From Paludibacteraceae bacterium (GTDB taxonomy: Bacteria; Bacteroidota; Bacteroidia; Bacteroidales; Paludibacteraceae): a stretch of 64,000 nucleotides of DNA. Positions 46,485 to 54,533 of this stretch are shown piece after piece. The notes under the pieces were generated by a model. That model was not told the DNA's origin and searched no databases. It saw nothing but the letters and a program-made list of their open reading frames with translations. Within the stretch, counting starts at the first letter, position 1; every line of letters starts with the position of its first letter. The translations under genes and the position numbers were made by a program. Location: the NCBI GenBank assembly GCA_017547145.1, contig JAFYQJ010000005.1, forward strand, positions 186,001 through 250,000, in the 5' to 3' direction.

Positions 46485-49400
46485 TCACTTTAATTTCGTA
46501 TTAACTCGAATTCCCTTCTTTGTCTCTGAATATGAAGATATGTAATCTCTTTCCTTCAGCACTTTCACTAACCGCCAGGACTCTTCGTTATTTGGCAATT
46601 CAGGTTTCTTCCCCTTCTCTGCAATATATTTGTAGGGTAAGTGCAATGTCTCTATGAGAGCGGTAATAACGTCTTCATCAAACACATTCTTCTCCAATGT
46701 ATAATTCATCACTCTTAACCTTTCGTCTGGCATATTTGTCAGCCTCATTACTTTCAACAGGAAGTCCTTGTTAAGCATTATCTCCTGCTTATTGAGAATA
46801 AACATAATCTCATCAGCCAATTCTTCAGTCAAGATAGAAACATCGAAACAAGGGATAATAGATGCTTTCTCACTAATCGTTAGGCTTGATCTCAAAAGAC
46901 CTACAGCTGCCTCAGCGCTATACTCTACAGCCTCAGGCTTTTTCAGCCATTCTCGTTTATGTTTAAGTAAGTAAGCCATCAATGCAGAAGGTGAATAATG
47001 GCTTATGAAACTCTCCGTATTCTCTACCGTGTAATGTAACATCCCCCTCTCATTAAGCACTATCGCACGACGCTCCTCAATTGAAGGAACGCCTTTCTCA
47101 TAATACCATCTATCAAAACATCCAACAATTCTAGTAAACGACTCAAAGCCCAAATCATCTGTACCTATAAACTGAGCAAGTAGATTCCTTACATTCTCAG
47201 AGGATAATTGATCAATTCCTTGCATAGCAAGTTCATCAGAATGTTTGTCAACGAATGCTATCAACGTTGTATCTGCTTTCTTCTCGCTTACCTCGTTCAG
47301 ATAGTGAACCACGTTCTCCCAACTTACTTCCACCACGTCACATTTCAAAGCCAAGGTCTTAATGTCTTTTTGCTCTGCCTGCTCAAGGTCTATCTTATTC
47401 TGTTGCTTCTTCAAATATGCTATTTTTTCCACTTCCATCACTTGTGCATCCAGCAGTATACCCAATATAGCATCTACACTCTCTTTTTCTGATTCAGGTG
47501 CGGCAAAAACTGTCTTAATACACTGCCCAAGGTTTTCTTCCACCCGTTCAATCAGCTGCTCGTGCTCAGTTTGATTAACAAGAGTGTATGACACGGAATC
47601 AAGATCCATTTCAAGAAGATAACCCACAAGAACCTCTACGTTATGTCGCGTTAGTTTATATGCATTGGTATCTGCTACAGCATTTAAAATATCTCTTGAC
47701 ACAACATTCAGTTCCTCAAACTGATATTCCCCGTTTCCTATAAGAGTGCACCAGTGTTCTGCATCGATATCGAGTAAATTATCAGTCATAAAAACAAAGT
47801 GCTCATTCAGCCACTTTCTGCTTCCCTCACAGCTCTGTTCTTTTTCCGCATATTTAAACCAACTCAATTTCAAACTCTGTTTGTCATCATCTTTACTTTC
47901 CCAAGTACTCCATTGACCCTTGTGCTGGTCAAACAATAGTGGAAAAACAACATCCTGCCGACACCCTTTTTGATAATACGCTGCAATGAAATCATATTTC
48001 TTTCCATCTATTGCTGTTCTAAGTATAACCAGCATGCGCATCTTATTCATACGGTCTGCCTGGTGCTCTGCCAAATAGTCAACAAGATCAATATTCAGAA
48101 TCGCATTCTTCCGATAAACTGATTTGGGAATCTCATCAAGGCAAGCCTCTACGTTATTGATATGATAATCGTATGGATGTGCCTTGTTTAGTTTCAAGTC
48201 TAGCACAAAATCCCAATCGTGAGCATCTATGAAGTTAGCATAGAAATAAGAAATGTAGTCATAGTAGTTCTCGTCAATATATCCCTTCACCACCAGAAAC
48301 TCAATCATTCGTGGCACATTAAGCTTGGTATATGCTTCTACTGAACCATAATCAATCGTACCCATTATCTGACTGAGAGTTTGCGACCGGATGTCATCCT
48401 TTCGGATATCAATAAAGTCAGAATTCTCAAGTTCCTCAAATGCTGTTCTAAGGTTATCCAATCGCTCATGATAGTTTTTTGATGAATCTATATTTTCCTC
48501 TATGTTTTCAAAAGAAATATCTGCTGATGCCTGTCTAGTCTGTCCACCATAGTAGCCGCCATTAGTATCTATGTAGGTGTACTTTATACTTTTATTGTTT
48601 ATTAGCTTCTCAAAAAGTTTTTCATTTGCAGCAATATCTTTAATACTATAGTTGCTATCCCCAATTCTTATATGCTGCATCGTAGAAATCAACTGCTCCC
48701 TATAGCCCTCCAAATAGATTCTTCTTAGTTCTGTTTCCTTTAGATACCTTTCCTTTTGGTGGCTTTCTTGAAGTTCACGCTTTCTCTTGTTTTCCTCTTC
48801 CAGTTCCTCTATCTTGGCTGCAACAAACGTTTCTTTCAAATTTAGCAGTTTATAAACCATGCCTTTGCAGTCGTGCAAATCAGCAAAGTCTTGGGGATAA
48901 AAGTTCTTATACACTATCATTCCCAACAGCTTTTCGCTGCTAATGCCCACCGAGAGTTTCCCCCTATATTGAACATACTCGTTTGCAATGTTTTTCAAAA
49001 GTCGCATATCGTACAAGAAAAAGCCCAATTCTTGTAAATGATGGTCAGAAATCTCTGTCACGCCACGTCTCTGCAATTCCTCTTTTAACTGATTCTTAGC
49101 GTTAGAGCGATTGATTACGGGTATTACAGTTGTGATATAGTCAAAACACTTCACCCGCTCTGCATCCTGAAACATATCGTCTCTTACAGCATATACGAAG
49201 AAAATCTTCCGCTCTATTACCTTCGATTCATTCAGAAGTAAATTCAATTCACGCAACTTCAAGAATATGTCAATGGATTCAAACCTGTCTAAGTCTTCAA
49301 GCATCACCACATCATAGTCCGTCTTCTCAAAAAAATACAGAATTTCATCTAAATGCTTGTTGAAGATGGAGGTATTCTCCACTATCTCAATCTCACCATC

Positions 49401-50108
49401 TTTTAAATTGAGTTTATTCAAACGGCTGTTGCTTACTGCCGGTACAATCATTGAAATGGCCTCGTATGCAAACCAGAGTAGATAAATGATGCTCAAGCTG
49501 TCACCTACAACATTCATCCATTCTCTGCCAAACACTTTGCAAAGCCATTCCACTCTTAGAAAAGAAGGCTCGAAGATTATAATAATAGCAAGTACCGCCA
49601 GTATTATGGCTAAAGTTATCTCACATACACGTTTGCTTGTTAGATGGAAAATCCGCTTAAATCGCGAATTTGGAAGAACCTCTTGTTTTTCCTTGTAAAT
49701 GAGCTGCTGAAGTATACTATATTCTATCAGCCTGTCCAGATTCAGTTTTGAGAGTTCCTCTTCGTTATTCTCGTCTGTCCCTTTCCCTTTTTTCTCTTTC
49801 GCTATGGCATCCGACGGTTTGAGTGTAGCGAAAGAAATGTTGAGGTAATGGTGTTCAGGATAGTCTTCCTTGAGTGTTATAAGAATCGAACTCTTTCCAG
49901 AACCATACGGCCCGGTCAACGCGATATTTGTTGCATCTCCTTTATGAAGTCGCTCCTTAATATCACGCACACTCTGGTAAGCCTTTTCATCAGGATTGAT
50001 CCGCTTAGGCTGCAGGCTCTCCTGAGTTATTACTTCTTTGTCATCGTGTAACTCTTCGTTTATTATTTGTCCATTAATCATTTTTTCAATTAAGATTACA
50101 TCATACAA
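46485..50108 (-). CDS. KAP/YobI-type P-loop NTPase with two membrane helices
   Basis: The 1207-residue protein has Walker A GPYGSGKS (66-73), two membrane helices (about 163-181 and 199-225) inserted before Walker B VVMLEDLDRF (267-276), and a coiled coil near 425-460. This insertion of membrane helices between Walker A and B is the mark of KAP NTPases; the ISFATLKPSDA segment fits the YobI-like branch. The remaining 750 residues are helical without known motif. KAP proteins are thought to organise membrane complexes and several act in phage exclusion. An internal ATG at 50081 is an alternative start. It is transcribed alone, downstream of the second AbiE pair. Confidence 0.8.
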   Translation of the reverse strand: MYDVILIEKMINGQIINEELHDDKEVITQESLQPKRINPDEKAYQSVRDIKERLHKGDATNIALTGPYGSGKSSILITLKEDYPEHHYLNISFATLKPSDAIAKEKKGKGTDENNEEELSKLNLDRLIEYSILQQLIYKEKQEVLPNSRFKRIFHLTSKRVCEITLAIILAVLAIIIIFEPSFLRVEWLCKVFGREWMNVVGDSLSIIYLLWFAYEAISMIVPAVSNSRLNKLNLKDGEIEIVENTSIFNKHLDEILYFFEKTDYDVVMLEDLDRFESIDIFLKLRELNLLLNESKVIERKIFFVYAVRDDMFQDAERVKCFDYITTVIPVINRSNAKNQLKEELQRRGVTEISDHHLQELGFFLYDMRLLKNIANEYVQYRGKLSVGISSEKLLGMIVYKNFYPQDFADLHDCKGMVYKLLNLKETFVAAKIEELEEENKRKRELQESHQKERYLKETELRRIYLEGYREQLISTMQHIRIGDSNYSIKDIAANEKLFEKLINNKSIKYTYIDTNGGYYGGQTRQASADISFENIEENIDSSKNYHERLDNLRTAFEELENSDFIDIRKDDIRSQTLSQIMGTIDYGSVEAYTKLNVPRMIEFLVVKGYIDENYYDYISYFYANFIDAHDWDFVLDLKLNKAHPYDYHINNVEACLDEIPKSVYRKNAILNIDLVDYLAEHQADRMNKMRMLVILRTAIDGKKYDFIAAYYQKGCRQDVVFPLLFDQHKGQWSTWESKDDDKQSLKLSWFKYAEKEQSCEGSRKWLNEHFVFMTDNLLDIDAEHWCTLIGNGEYQFEELNVVSRDILNAVADTNAYKLTRHNVEVLVGYLLEMDLDSVSYTLVNQTEHEQLIERVEENLGQCIKTVFAAPESEKESVDAILGILLDAQVMEVEKIAYLKKQQNKIDLEQAEQKDIKTLALKCDVVEVSWENVVHYLNEVSEKKADTTLIAFVDKHSDELAMQGIDQLSSENVRNLLAQFIGTDDLGFESFTRIVGCFDRWYYEKGVPSIEERRAIVLNERGMLHYTVENTESFISHYSPSALMAYLLKHKREWLKKPEAVEYSAEAAVGLLRSSLTISEKASIIPCFDVSILTEELADEIMFILNKQEIMLNKDFLLKVMRLTNMPDERLRVMNYTLEKNVFDEDVITALIETLHLPYKYIAEKGKKPELPNNEESWRLVKVLKERDYISSYSETKKGIRVNTKLK

Positions 50109-50180
50109 CTATTCTCGTAATTTCTCCACATAACAAATCATAAACATTCTCTCTTAACATGCTATAAGAGACAATAGTTC

Positions 50181-51143
50181 CTAATGTATTTGAACTATAT
50201 TAAGAATCTTAGATATACTTTCCTCTATTTCTTCCGGCAACGGTATAGGACGATATGCTAGTTGACTAAGTTCGTTGGAATAATGAGTACTTAACTCTTT
50301 CCAAAGTTGTGGAAAGTTCTTAAGCAAAGGAGCATCTTCGATATCATGCCCTTGCCAACCTTCGGGGGTATCAAAGACCGCTTGATCGTGTTTCCATAGT
50401 TCATTTAAGTCTGATACAAAATCACTGTTAAGATAAGTACGACATTCTTGGTCGTTTGACAGAGCATGAAGATCATAAAAATGACGAATTTTCTCTTTTA
50501 ATCCTTCAATGGGCTGAGGTGTAAAGGAGAAACGTAGTAAAGACACCAACTTCTCACAAACTGTACGTCGTTTATCTAGGACATTCAATTCAAATGGGAC
50601 CATATCCCACTTTTCAATAAGTTCTTCTTTGTCTGTTTCTCTTAAAAACTGCGTTATAAAGCTTTCTATCGTCAACCTTACATATGGAAATGGATTAGCG
50701 AAAGAATTGATTTCCACGATAACATAGTTACCAAGAAGTTGCATACGCGAATCATTTTCAATTAACGTACTCTTGTATGAATGATATGTCTTTCTGTATC
50801 GAGACCCTTTGCTAGTCTTTCCAGGCATGTCAGTTTCAGGAATCCCCTTTGTCATCCCCTTATTTACCTTTGAAATCAAGGTCTTTATTTGATTGCCGTT
50901 CATTCCATCTGCAAGTACTGCAACATCAATATCACTTGAGAATCGATCTATAAGTCCATATCCCTTGGACAATGAAGTTCCACCCTTCCAGACTATGTTG
51001 TTTGCCTGAGGGGTTCTTGATAGTTGTTGTAGAATCTTGGTTATCCAATAATCCTTTTCTATATAAATAGCAGCAATGTTAAGGCGTTCGGAAGTTGCAC
51101 GAATAGCATCTGAAAACTGTTGCGTATTATTATCGAGTGTCAT
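50181..51143 (-). CDS. AbiEii-family nucleotidyltransferase toxin (second pair)
   Basis: The 320-residue protein has the toxin core VWKGGTSLSKGYGLIDRFSSDIDVAVL (residues about 49-75), with GGTSLSK and the SSDIDV Asp pair of the nucleotidyltransferase fold, preceded by the EKDYWITKIL helix common to AbiEii proteins. It is a different subfamily from the toxin at 34673. Its ATG overlaps the antitoxin stop by 4 bases (51140-51143), showing coupling. Confidence 0.87.
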   Translation of the reverse strand: MTLDNNTQQFSDAIRATSERLNIAAIYIEKDYWITKILQQLSRTPQANNIVWKGGTSLSKGYGLIDRFSSDIDVAVLADGMNGNQIKTLISKVNKGMTKGIPETDMPGKTSKGSRYRKTYHSYKSTLIENDSRMQLLGNYVIVEINSFANPFPYVRLTIESFITQFLRETDKEELIEKWDMVPFELNVLDKRRTVCEKLVSLLRFSFTPQPIEGLKEKIRHFYDLHALSNDQECRTYLNSDFVSDLNELWKHDQAVFDTPEGWQGHDIEDAPLLKNFPQLWKELSTHYSNELSQLAYRPIPLPEEIEESISKILNIVQIH

Positions 51144-51862
51144 ATAATTCTGAAATTATTAGTTGATAATACTCTCTTTGTCAAGCCAACTTTATATACA
51201 GTAATAGGGTTAAGTGTATCTCTTAAAACACGGGCGCGTTCTTCATCAAACAAATCTTCTATGATGGCTCCAACAATGGCCCTTGTCATGGGATTATACT
51301 TCATGGCAAGCTTAACCATCGAATCAATACTTTTATCATCTAGAGATTTCATGATTTCTCTAATTCTATTATATGAGCTATCAGGTGTTGAGTCAGGAAT
51401 ACGCTTAATACTTTTTATAGAATCAAGTAATTGGAGTAAAGGAATGTTATTTTTTGATATCTGATTGGCTTGTTGAACAAAACGGATTGAATACATCCCC
51501 CTGCGGGTATTGTTCTTTTTCCCTTTCACGCCAATCTCAATGACGTTGGAGATCTGTGTGGTAAGACCTAACTGCCCAAAAATGGAAACTCCTGTCAAAT
51601 AACCTACTATCTTACCTTCTTTTTCCAATAAGTCCTTTACGACCTCTTGTTGGCTCGGCTTTAAGTTCCCAAACATAGTTTGTTTTGGCTTATAAAACCG
51701 ACCCTTAGAAAGCCGTTGAATAACACCCGTGTCCGCCATACGGTTCAATTTGCGTATAACATTAGCACTAGACTCGGGAGGTAATCCCAAATCTCTGTAC
51801 GTGAAAACATAGTCCGTACGGAATGAATTCACAGCCTGTTCTATAGCCTTTGACTGTAACAT
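51140..51862 (-). CDS. AbiEi/DUF6088-type antitoxin (second pair)
   Basis: From ATG 51862 the protein is 240 residues, MLQSKAIEQAVNSFRTDYVFTYRDLGLPPESSANVIRKLNRMADTGVIQRLSKGRFYKP, a winged-helix domain typical of DUF6088 AbiEi antitoxins; the rest is the antitoxin domain (EIGVKGKKNNTRRGMYSIRFVQQ). The frame extends 10 codons upstream, but a promoter -7 box at 51890-51897 makes 51862 the likely start. It forms a type IV toxin-antitoxin operon with the gene above and is probably the repressor acting on the two 36-bp palindromes upstream. Confidence 0.85.
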   Translation of the reverse strand: MLQSKAIEQAVNSFRTDYVFTYRDLGLPPESSANVIRKLNRMADTGVIQRLSKGRFYKPKQTMFGNLKPSQQEVVKDLLEKEGKIVGYLTGVSIFGQLGLTTQISNVIEIGVKGKKNNTRRGMYSIRFVQQANQISKNNIPLLQLLDSIKSIKRIPDSTPDSSYNRIREIMKSLDDKSIDSMVKLAMKYNPMTRAIVGAIIEDLFDEERARVLRDTLNPITVYKVGLTKRVLSTNNFRII

Positions 51863-51889
51863 ATAATACTTTCGAATAAAAATTTGGTG

Positions 51890-51897
51890 CAAAGATA
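51890..51897 (-). promoter_or_regulatory. Promoter -7 box of the second AbiE pair
   Basis: On the minus strand TATCTTTG, full consensus, 27 bp before ATG 51862 and directly downstream of the first palindrome. Confidence 0.6.
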
Positions 51898-51901
51898 CGA
51901 A

Positions 51902-51937
51902 TTTTGTCTTGTTTTTAAGCCATAAAACAAAACAAAA
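51902..51937. promoter_or_regulatory. AbiEi operator, copy 1
   Basis: A 36-bp palindrome, arms TTTTGTCTTGTTTT and AAAACAAAACAAAA around TAAGCCAT, covering the upstream part of the AbiE promoter. A near-identical copy begins 92 bp away at 51994. Confidence 0.65.
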
Positions 51938-51993
51938 GTGATTATAAAGGGCAATTTTAACAATTATGAAGGTTTATCTATCAAAAAGCAATA

Positions 51994-52029
51994 TTTTGTC
52001 ATGTTTCTAAGCCATAAAACAAGACAAAA
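51994..52029. promoter_or_regulatory. AbiEi operator, copy 2
   Basis: Arms TTTTGTCATGTTTC and AAAACAAGACAAAA around TAAGCCAT, differing from copy 1 at three positions. AbiEi of other systems is known to bind two inverted repeats in its promoter region, as this arrangement would allow. No gene is seen between 52030 and 52189. Confidence 0.65.
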
Positions 52030-52189
52030 AAATAATAATGAATCCTTATTCGAGCTAAATCTATTAAATTATTTATTATCATTTGGGGTTATTTGGAACA
52101 ATTCTGTTCGGCTGTTTGGCTGAATTAATATTTATTAGATAAGTTAAAAAATACGATATTCTAAAAATACATGCGCTATCTCCTGCTCT

Positions 52190-52495
52190 GATTAATACCG
52201 TCAAGTCGCAAGAGTCGATAGACTATTGACTTAGATTTAATACAAAAGTATTGCTGAAATTGTCAGTCCACTTTTTTATAAAGTACTATAGGCAACTATC
52301 TTATCTTTCGGTGTACTCTTTGGCATACCGAACTTCTTTCCTTTTCATTTTGCTTCAGCGCGACCTGATTTACATCTCTCGATGATAATACTCCTCTCAA
52401 ACTCTGCAAGGGCAGCATAGACGTTCATAAACATACCAGAGTTTGTAATGGATCGATATTATCTTTCAATGAAATAATGGTAATGTCACGCTTCT
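52190..52495 (-). pseudogene. Serine recombinase (resolvase/invertase) remnant
   Basis: The minus strand reads QKRDITIISLKDNID, then after a frame break FMNVYAALAEFERSIIIERCKSGRAEAK, stop, KGKKFGMPKSTPKDKIVA and decayed helix-turn-helix sequence. The block ALAEFERSIIIERxKxGxAxAKxKGKxFG is the end of the catalytic domain and long helix E of resolvases/invertases. The N-terminal catalytic Ser region is missing, there is at least one frameshift and several stops, so it is dead. Confidence 0.6.
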
Positions 52496-52765
52496 GCAAA
52501 ACTTTGGTGTTGCTCTGATGTGTCTATATCTTTTTGCGCTGAAATCTTACGCCAGAAACTATCGAAATCCCAATTATCATTCATTATACATACATGTTCG
52601 ATGTTATCAAAATCCGCTTCAAAATCTTGTTTTAACCACGAATAACAGCCTAAAACAAGGCTCAACTGCGTGAATGTTTCGTGATGCACCAGTTACGAAA
52701 CAGTGGCTTGCCCTCTGATTCGTAACGAGGTTCCTTTGCAGCACGATTCCACTAAAGGATCGTGT

Positions 52766-53107
52766 ATGCAAATGAATAAAGAACCACTTACGTTCAATGA
52801 GCTTCCGCAGGTCGTTGCCGAACTTCGGGATGAAGTATCGGGCATGAAGGCATTACTGCTGAACCTTCAGAACAGACCAACTCAGCAGAGAGAGAACAGA
52901 CACCGCCCTGTCACGCCAGAGCAGGTTGCCGACTACACAAACATTCCCCTTGCGACCATCTATCAGAAACTCGCGAACAGGGAAATCCCCGGCACCAAGC
53001 CTGGCAAGCGATGGGTCATCTACCTTGACGAGATAGACAAGTGGCTGGAGGCGAACCGAAAGAATCCCATTCCTTTGACGGATGAGGACTTGTTCATGAA
53101 TAGTTGA
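52766..53107 (+). CDS. Excisionase-like helix-turn-helix protein
   Basis: From ATG 52766 the protein is 113 residues. The C-terminal half (VTPEQVADYTNIPLATIYQKLANREIPGTKPGKRWVIYLDEIDKWLEA) is a MerR-like/excisionase DNA-binding domain of the DUF3853 type, found in Bacteroidota mobile elements beside integrases. The N-terminal part is a short coiled coil (QVVAELRDEVSGMKALLLNLQ). It probably regulates excision or transcription of a mobile element; no integrase is adjacent now. Confidence 0.75.
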   Translation: MQMNKEPLTFNELPQVVAELRDEVSGMKALLLNLQNRPTQQRENRHRPVTPEQVADYTNIPLATIYQKLANREIPGTKPGKRWVIYLDEIDKWLEANRKNPIPLTDEDLFMNS

Positions 53108-53277
53108 GCAAGCATCGGTTGTTCACGAGTAATACCGATGGGCGGTGTCGATGACATCGTGCTGGTTTCAATAAACATGCCCTTTTCAAGGCGTTGTCTT
53201 TTGTCTTTACAAGCAGCATTGCCGCTGTTTTTGACTACAATTCTCCAAAGTGCCATAATAATTGGTTTAGATGGTTA

Positions 53278-53811
53278 TTATGATAGTACTTCTGATTTGA
53301 GCTGTTTAGCCCGTTCCTCAACAATCTTCTTCCACAAGTCGGAATCCTGAAGTTTTGCCATAGGGATGCGTTCTTTGTATTTCTCATAGAAAGCAATGGC
53401 ACTCATTGAATTGTCGTTGAACAAATAGCTGTAGCAACGACGGTCTCCTATAAGGGCATTCCAATCCCAATAGTCTATGTACTTCTCAATGAGTTCTTTA
53501 GTGAACTCCAGCCTTGCGGTAGCCACTTCCGACCAGTCCCATTTATCCTTGAACTCTTCAAGGTGAGCTCCGGTGAACCATTCTTCGCTGATGTTCTCTG
53601 ATAGGATTTTCCAGTCCAGTTTCTTTGAGAACTTCTGGAGCATCGGAATCGTCCAGATGATGTTTCGGTTTCCTGAGATCTCTTTCCAGTCAACCTTGTC
53701 ACAATTCTTTTCTAAGAGAGCCTCCGTCCAAGCAAAATCTTCGGACAGGCTCTTCCATGCTTCTTCTGTAGCGATGCGCTGCATGAAGTCGTCTTTAATC
53801 GTTGCTTCCAT
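53278..53811 (-). CDS. Unknown protein with four tryptophan-rich 25-residue repeats
   Basis: The 177-residue protein has about four units of the form WTxxxLxxFxxKxDWxxLSxNxxI (residues about 27-127, for example WTIPMLQKFSKKLDWKILSEN and FTKELIEKYIDYWDWNALIGD). I do not recognise a named family; the periodicity suggests a helical repeat scaffold for protein binding. No signal peptide or membrane helix. It has its own promoter with shared operator site B, and it would lie downstream of the MoxR-vWA-peptidase operon if the proposed inversion is undone, in the same direction as now relative to those genes. Confidence 0.6.
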   Translation of the reverse strand: MEATIKDDFMQRIATEEAWKSLSEDFAWTEALLEKNCDKVDWKEISGNRNIIWTIPMLQKFSKKLDWKILSENISEEWFTGAHLEEFKDKWDWSEVATARLEFTKELIEKYIDYWDWNALIGDRRCYSYLFNDNSMSAIAFYEKYKERIPMAKLQDSDLWKKIVEERAKQLKSEVLS

Positions 53812-53853
53812 AATAAATCATTTTTTGTTATACAAATTTTTAATTTCATGATG

Positions 53854-53891
53854 CAAAGGTAAATGGGAACTACGCCAATCTGTGGCAGAGG
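53854..53891 (-). promoter_or_regulatory. Shared operator-promoter, site B (before the Trp-repeat gene)
   Basis: On the minus strand CCTCTGCCACAGATTGGC with GCCA-N5-TGGC at 53874-53886; 12 bp later TACCTTTG (53854-53861), a full -7 consensus. The gene starts 42 bp on. Confidence 0.65.
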
Positions 53892-53903
53892 TTCAACAAA
53901 ATA

Positions 53904-54533
53904 TCATTTCATCAGAAATTTTATTTGGAGCCAGTATTTTGATAGCACGATGTCCATTGCTTCCTTCTGCATTTTTGCATCTTCACCGAGGAGTTGAGAG
54001 AGGAAGCTCCAAAACGATTTTCGATGATGCTTATGCTTGTAATGCGCCATCTCGTGCAGAATCACACTGTCAATCAATGCTTGTGGCATGATGATTAGTC
54101 CAGGAATTAGGCTTATGTCGTTATAAACACTACAACATCCCATAATGTTGCCCCGTAGTTTCTTGACAAGCACTCTGTTGCCAAACAGTTTATGCTTTTT
54201 TTCCAACTCACGAAGCCTGCAGGGAAGAACTATCTTGGCTCTTTGAGTTATTTCATCCCTAATGGTTTCACGCAGCCATTTCTGAAGTCGCAAGTTGTCA
54301 AATTTCGTATTGTCTGCATAGACAATGTCAAGAGAACTATGATCAGGCTTTATCATACAGACGACACATTGTGTATTCGTCTGATAAACCTTCCTTTCCA
54401 TGGACATAATCATTGCTTCTTGTCGAAGGACTGTCATGTCTGCCTTGAACCATGCAAAATGGAAATGAGGTGAATTAAGCCGAAAGTTCGGGTTAATCCA
54501 GAACTGTGGTTCTTTCTTTATTTGATGTTCCAT
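53904..54533 (-). CDS. YgjP-like (DUF45/M48-type) metallopeptidase
   Basis: The 209-residue protein has a zinc site HEMAHYKHKHH (His160, Glu161, His164, and His169 or 170 as third ligand) followed by SFWSFLSQLL, the pattern of YgjP/DUF45 WLM-type metallopeptidases. The N-terminal part is a beta-rich domain (DIVYADNTKFDNLRLQKWLRETIR). Its start lies 16 bp inside the end of the vWA gene, so it is the third gene of a tight operon with MoxR and vWA genes. A proteolytic effector role is inferred. Confidence 0.8.
   Translation of the reverse strand: MEHQIKKEPQFWINPNFRLNSPHFHFAWFKADMTVLRQEAMIMSMERKVYQTNTQCVVCMIKPDHSSLDIVYADNTKFDNLRLQKWLRETIRDEITQRAKIVLPCRLRELEKKHKLFGNRVLVKKLRGNIMGCCSVYNDISLIPGLIIMPQALIDSVILHEMAHYKHKHHRKSFWSFLSQLLGEDAKMQKEAMDIVLSKYWLQIKFLMK

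Noticed and set aside
52486-52689. Minus-strand open frame of 67 codons (MHHETFTQLSLVLGCYSWL...)
   Set aside because: It overlaps the start of the serine recombinase remnant, matches no family I know and has no promoter or convincing ribosome site; it may be a scrap but cannot be supported as a gene.
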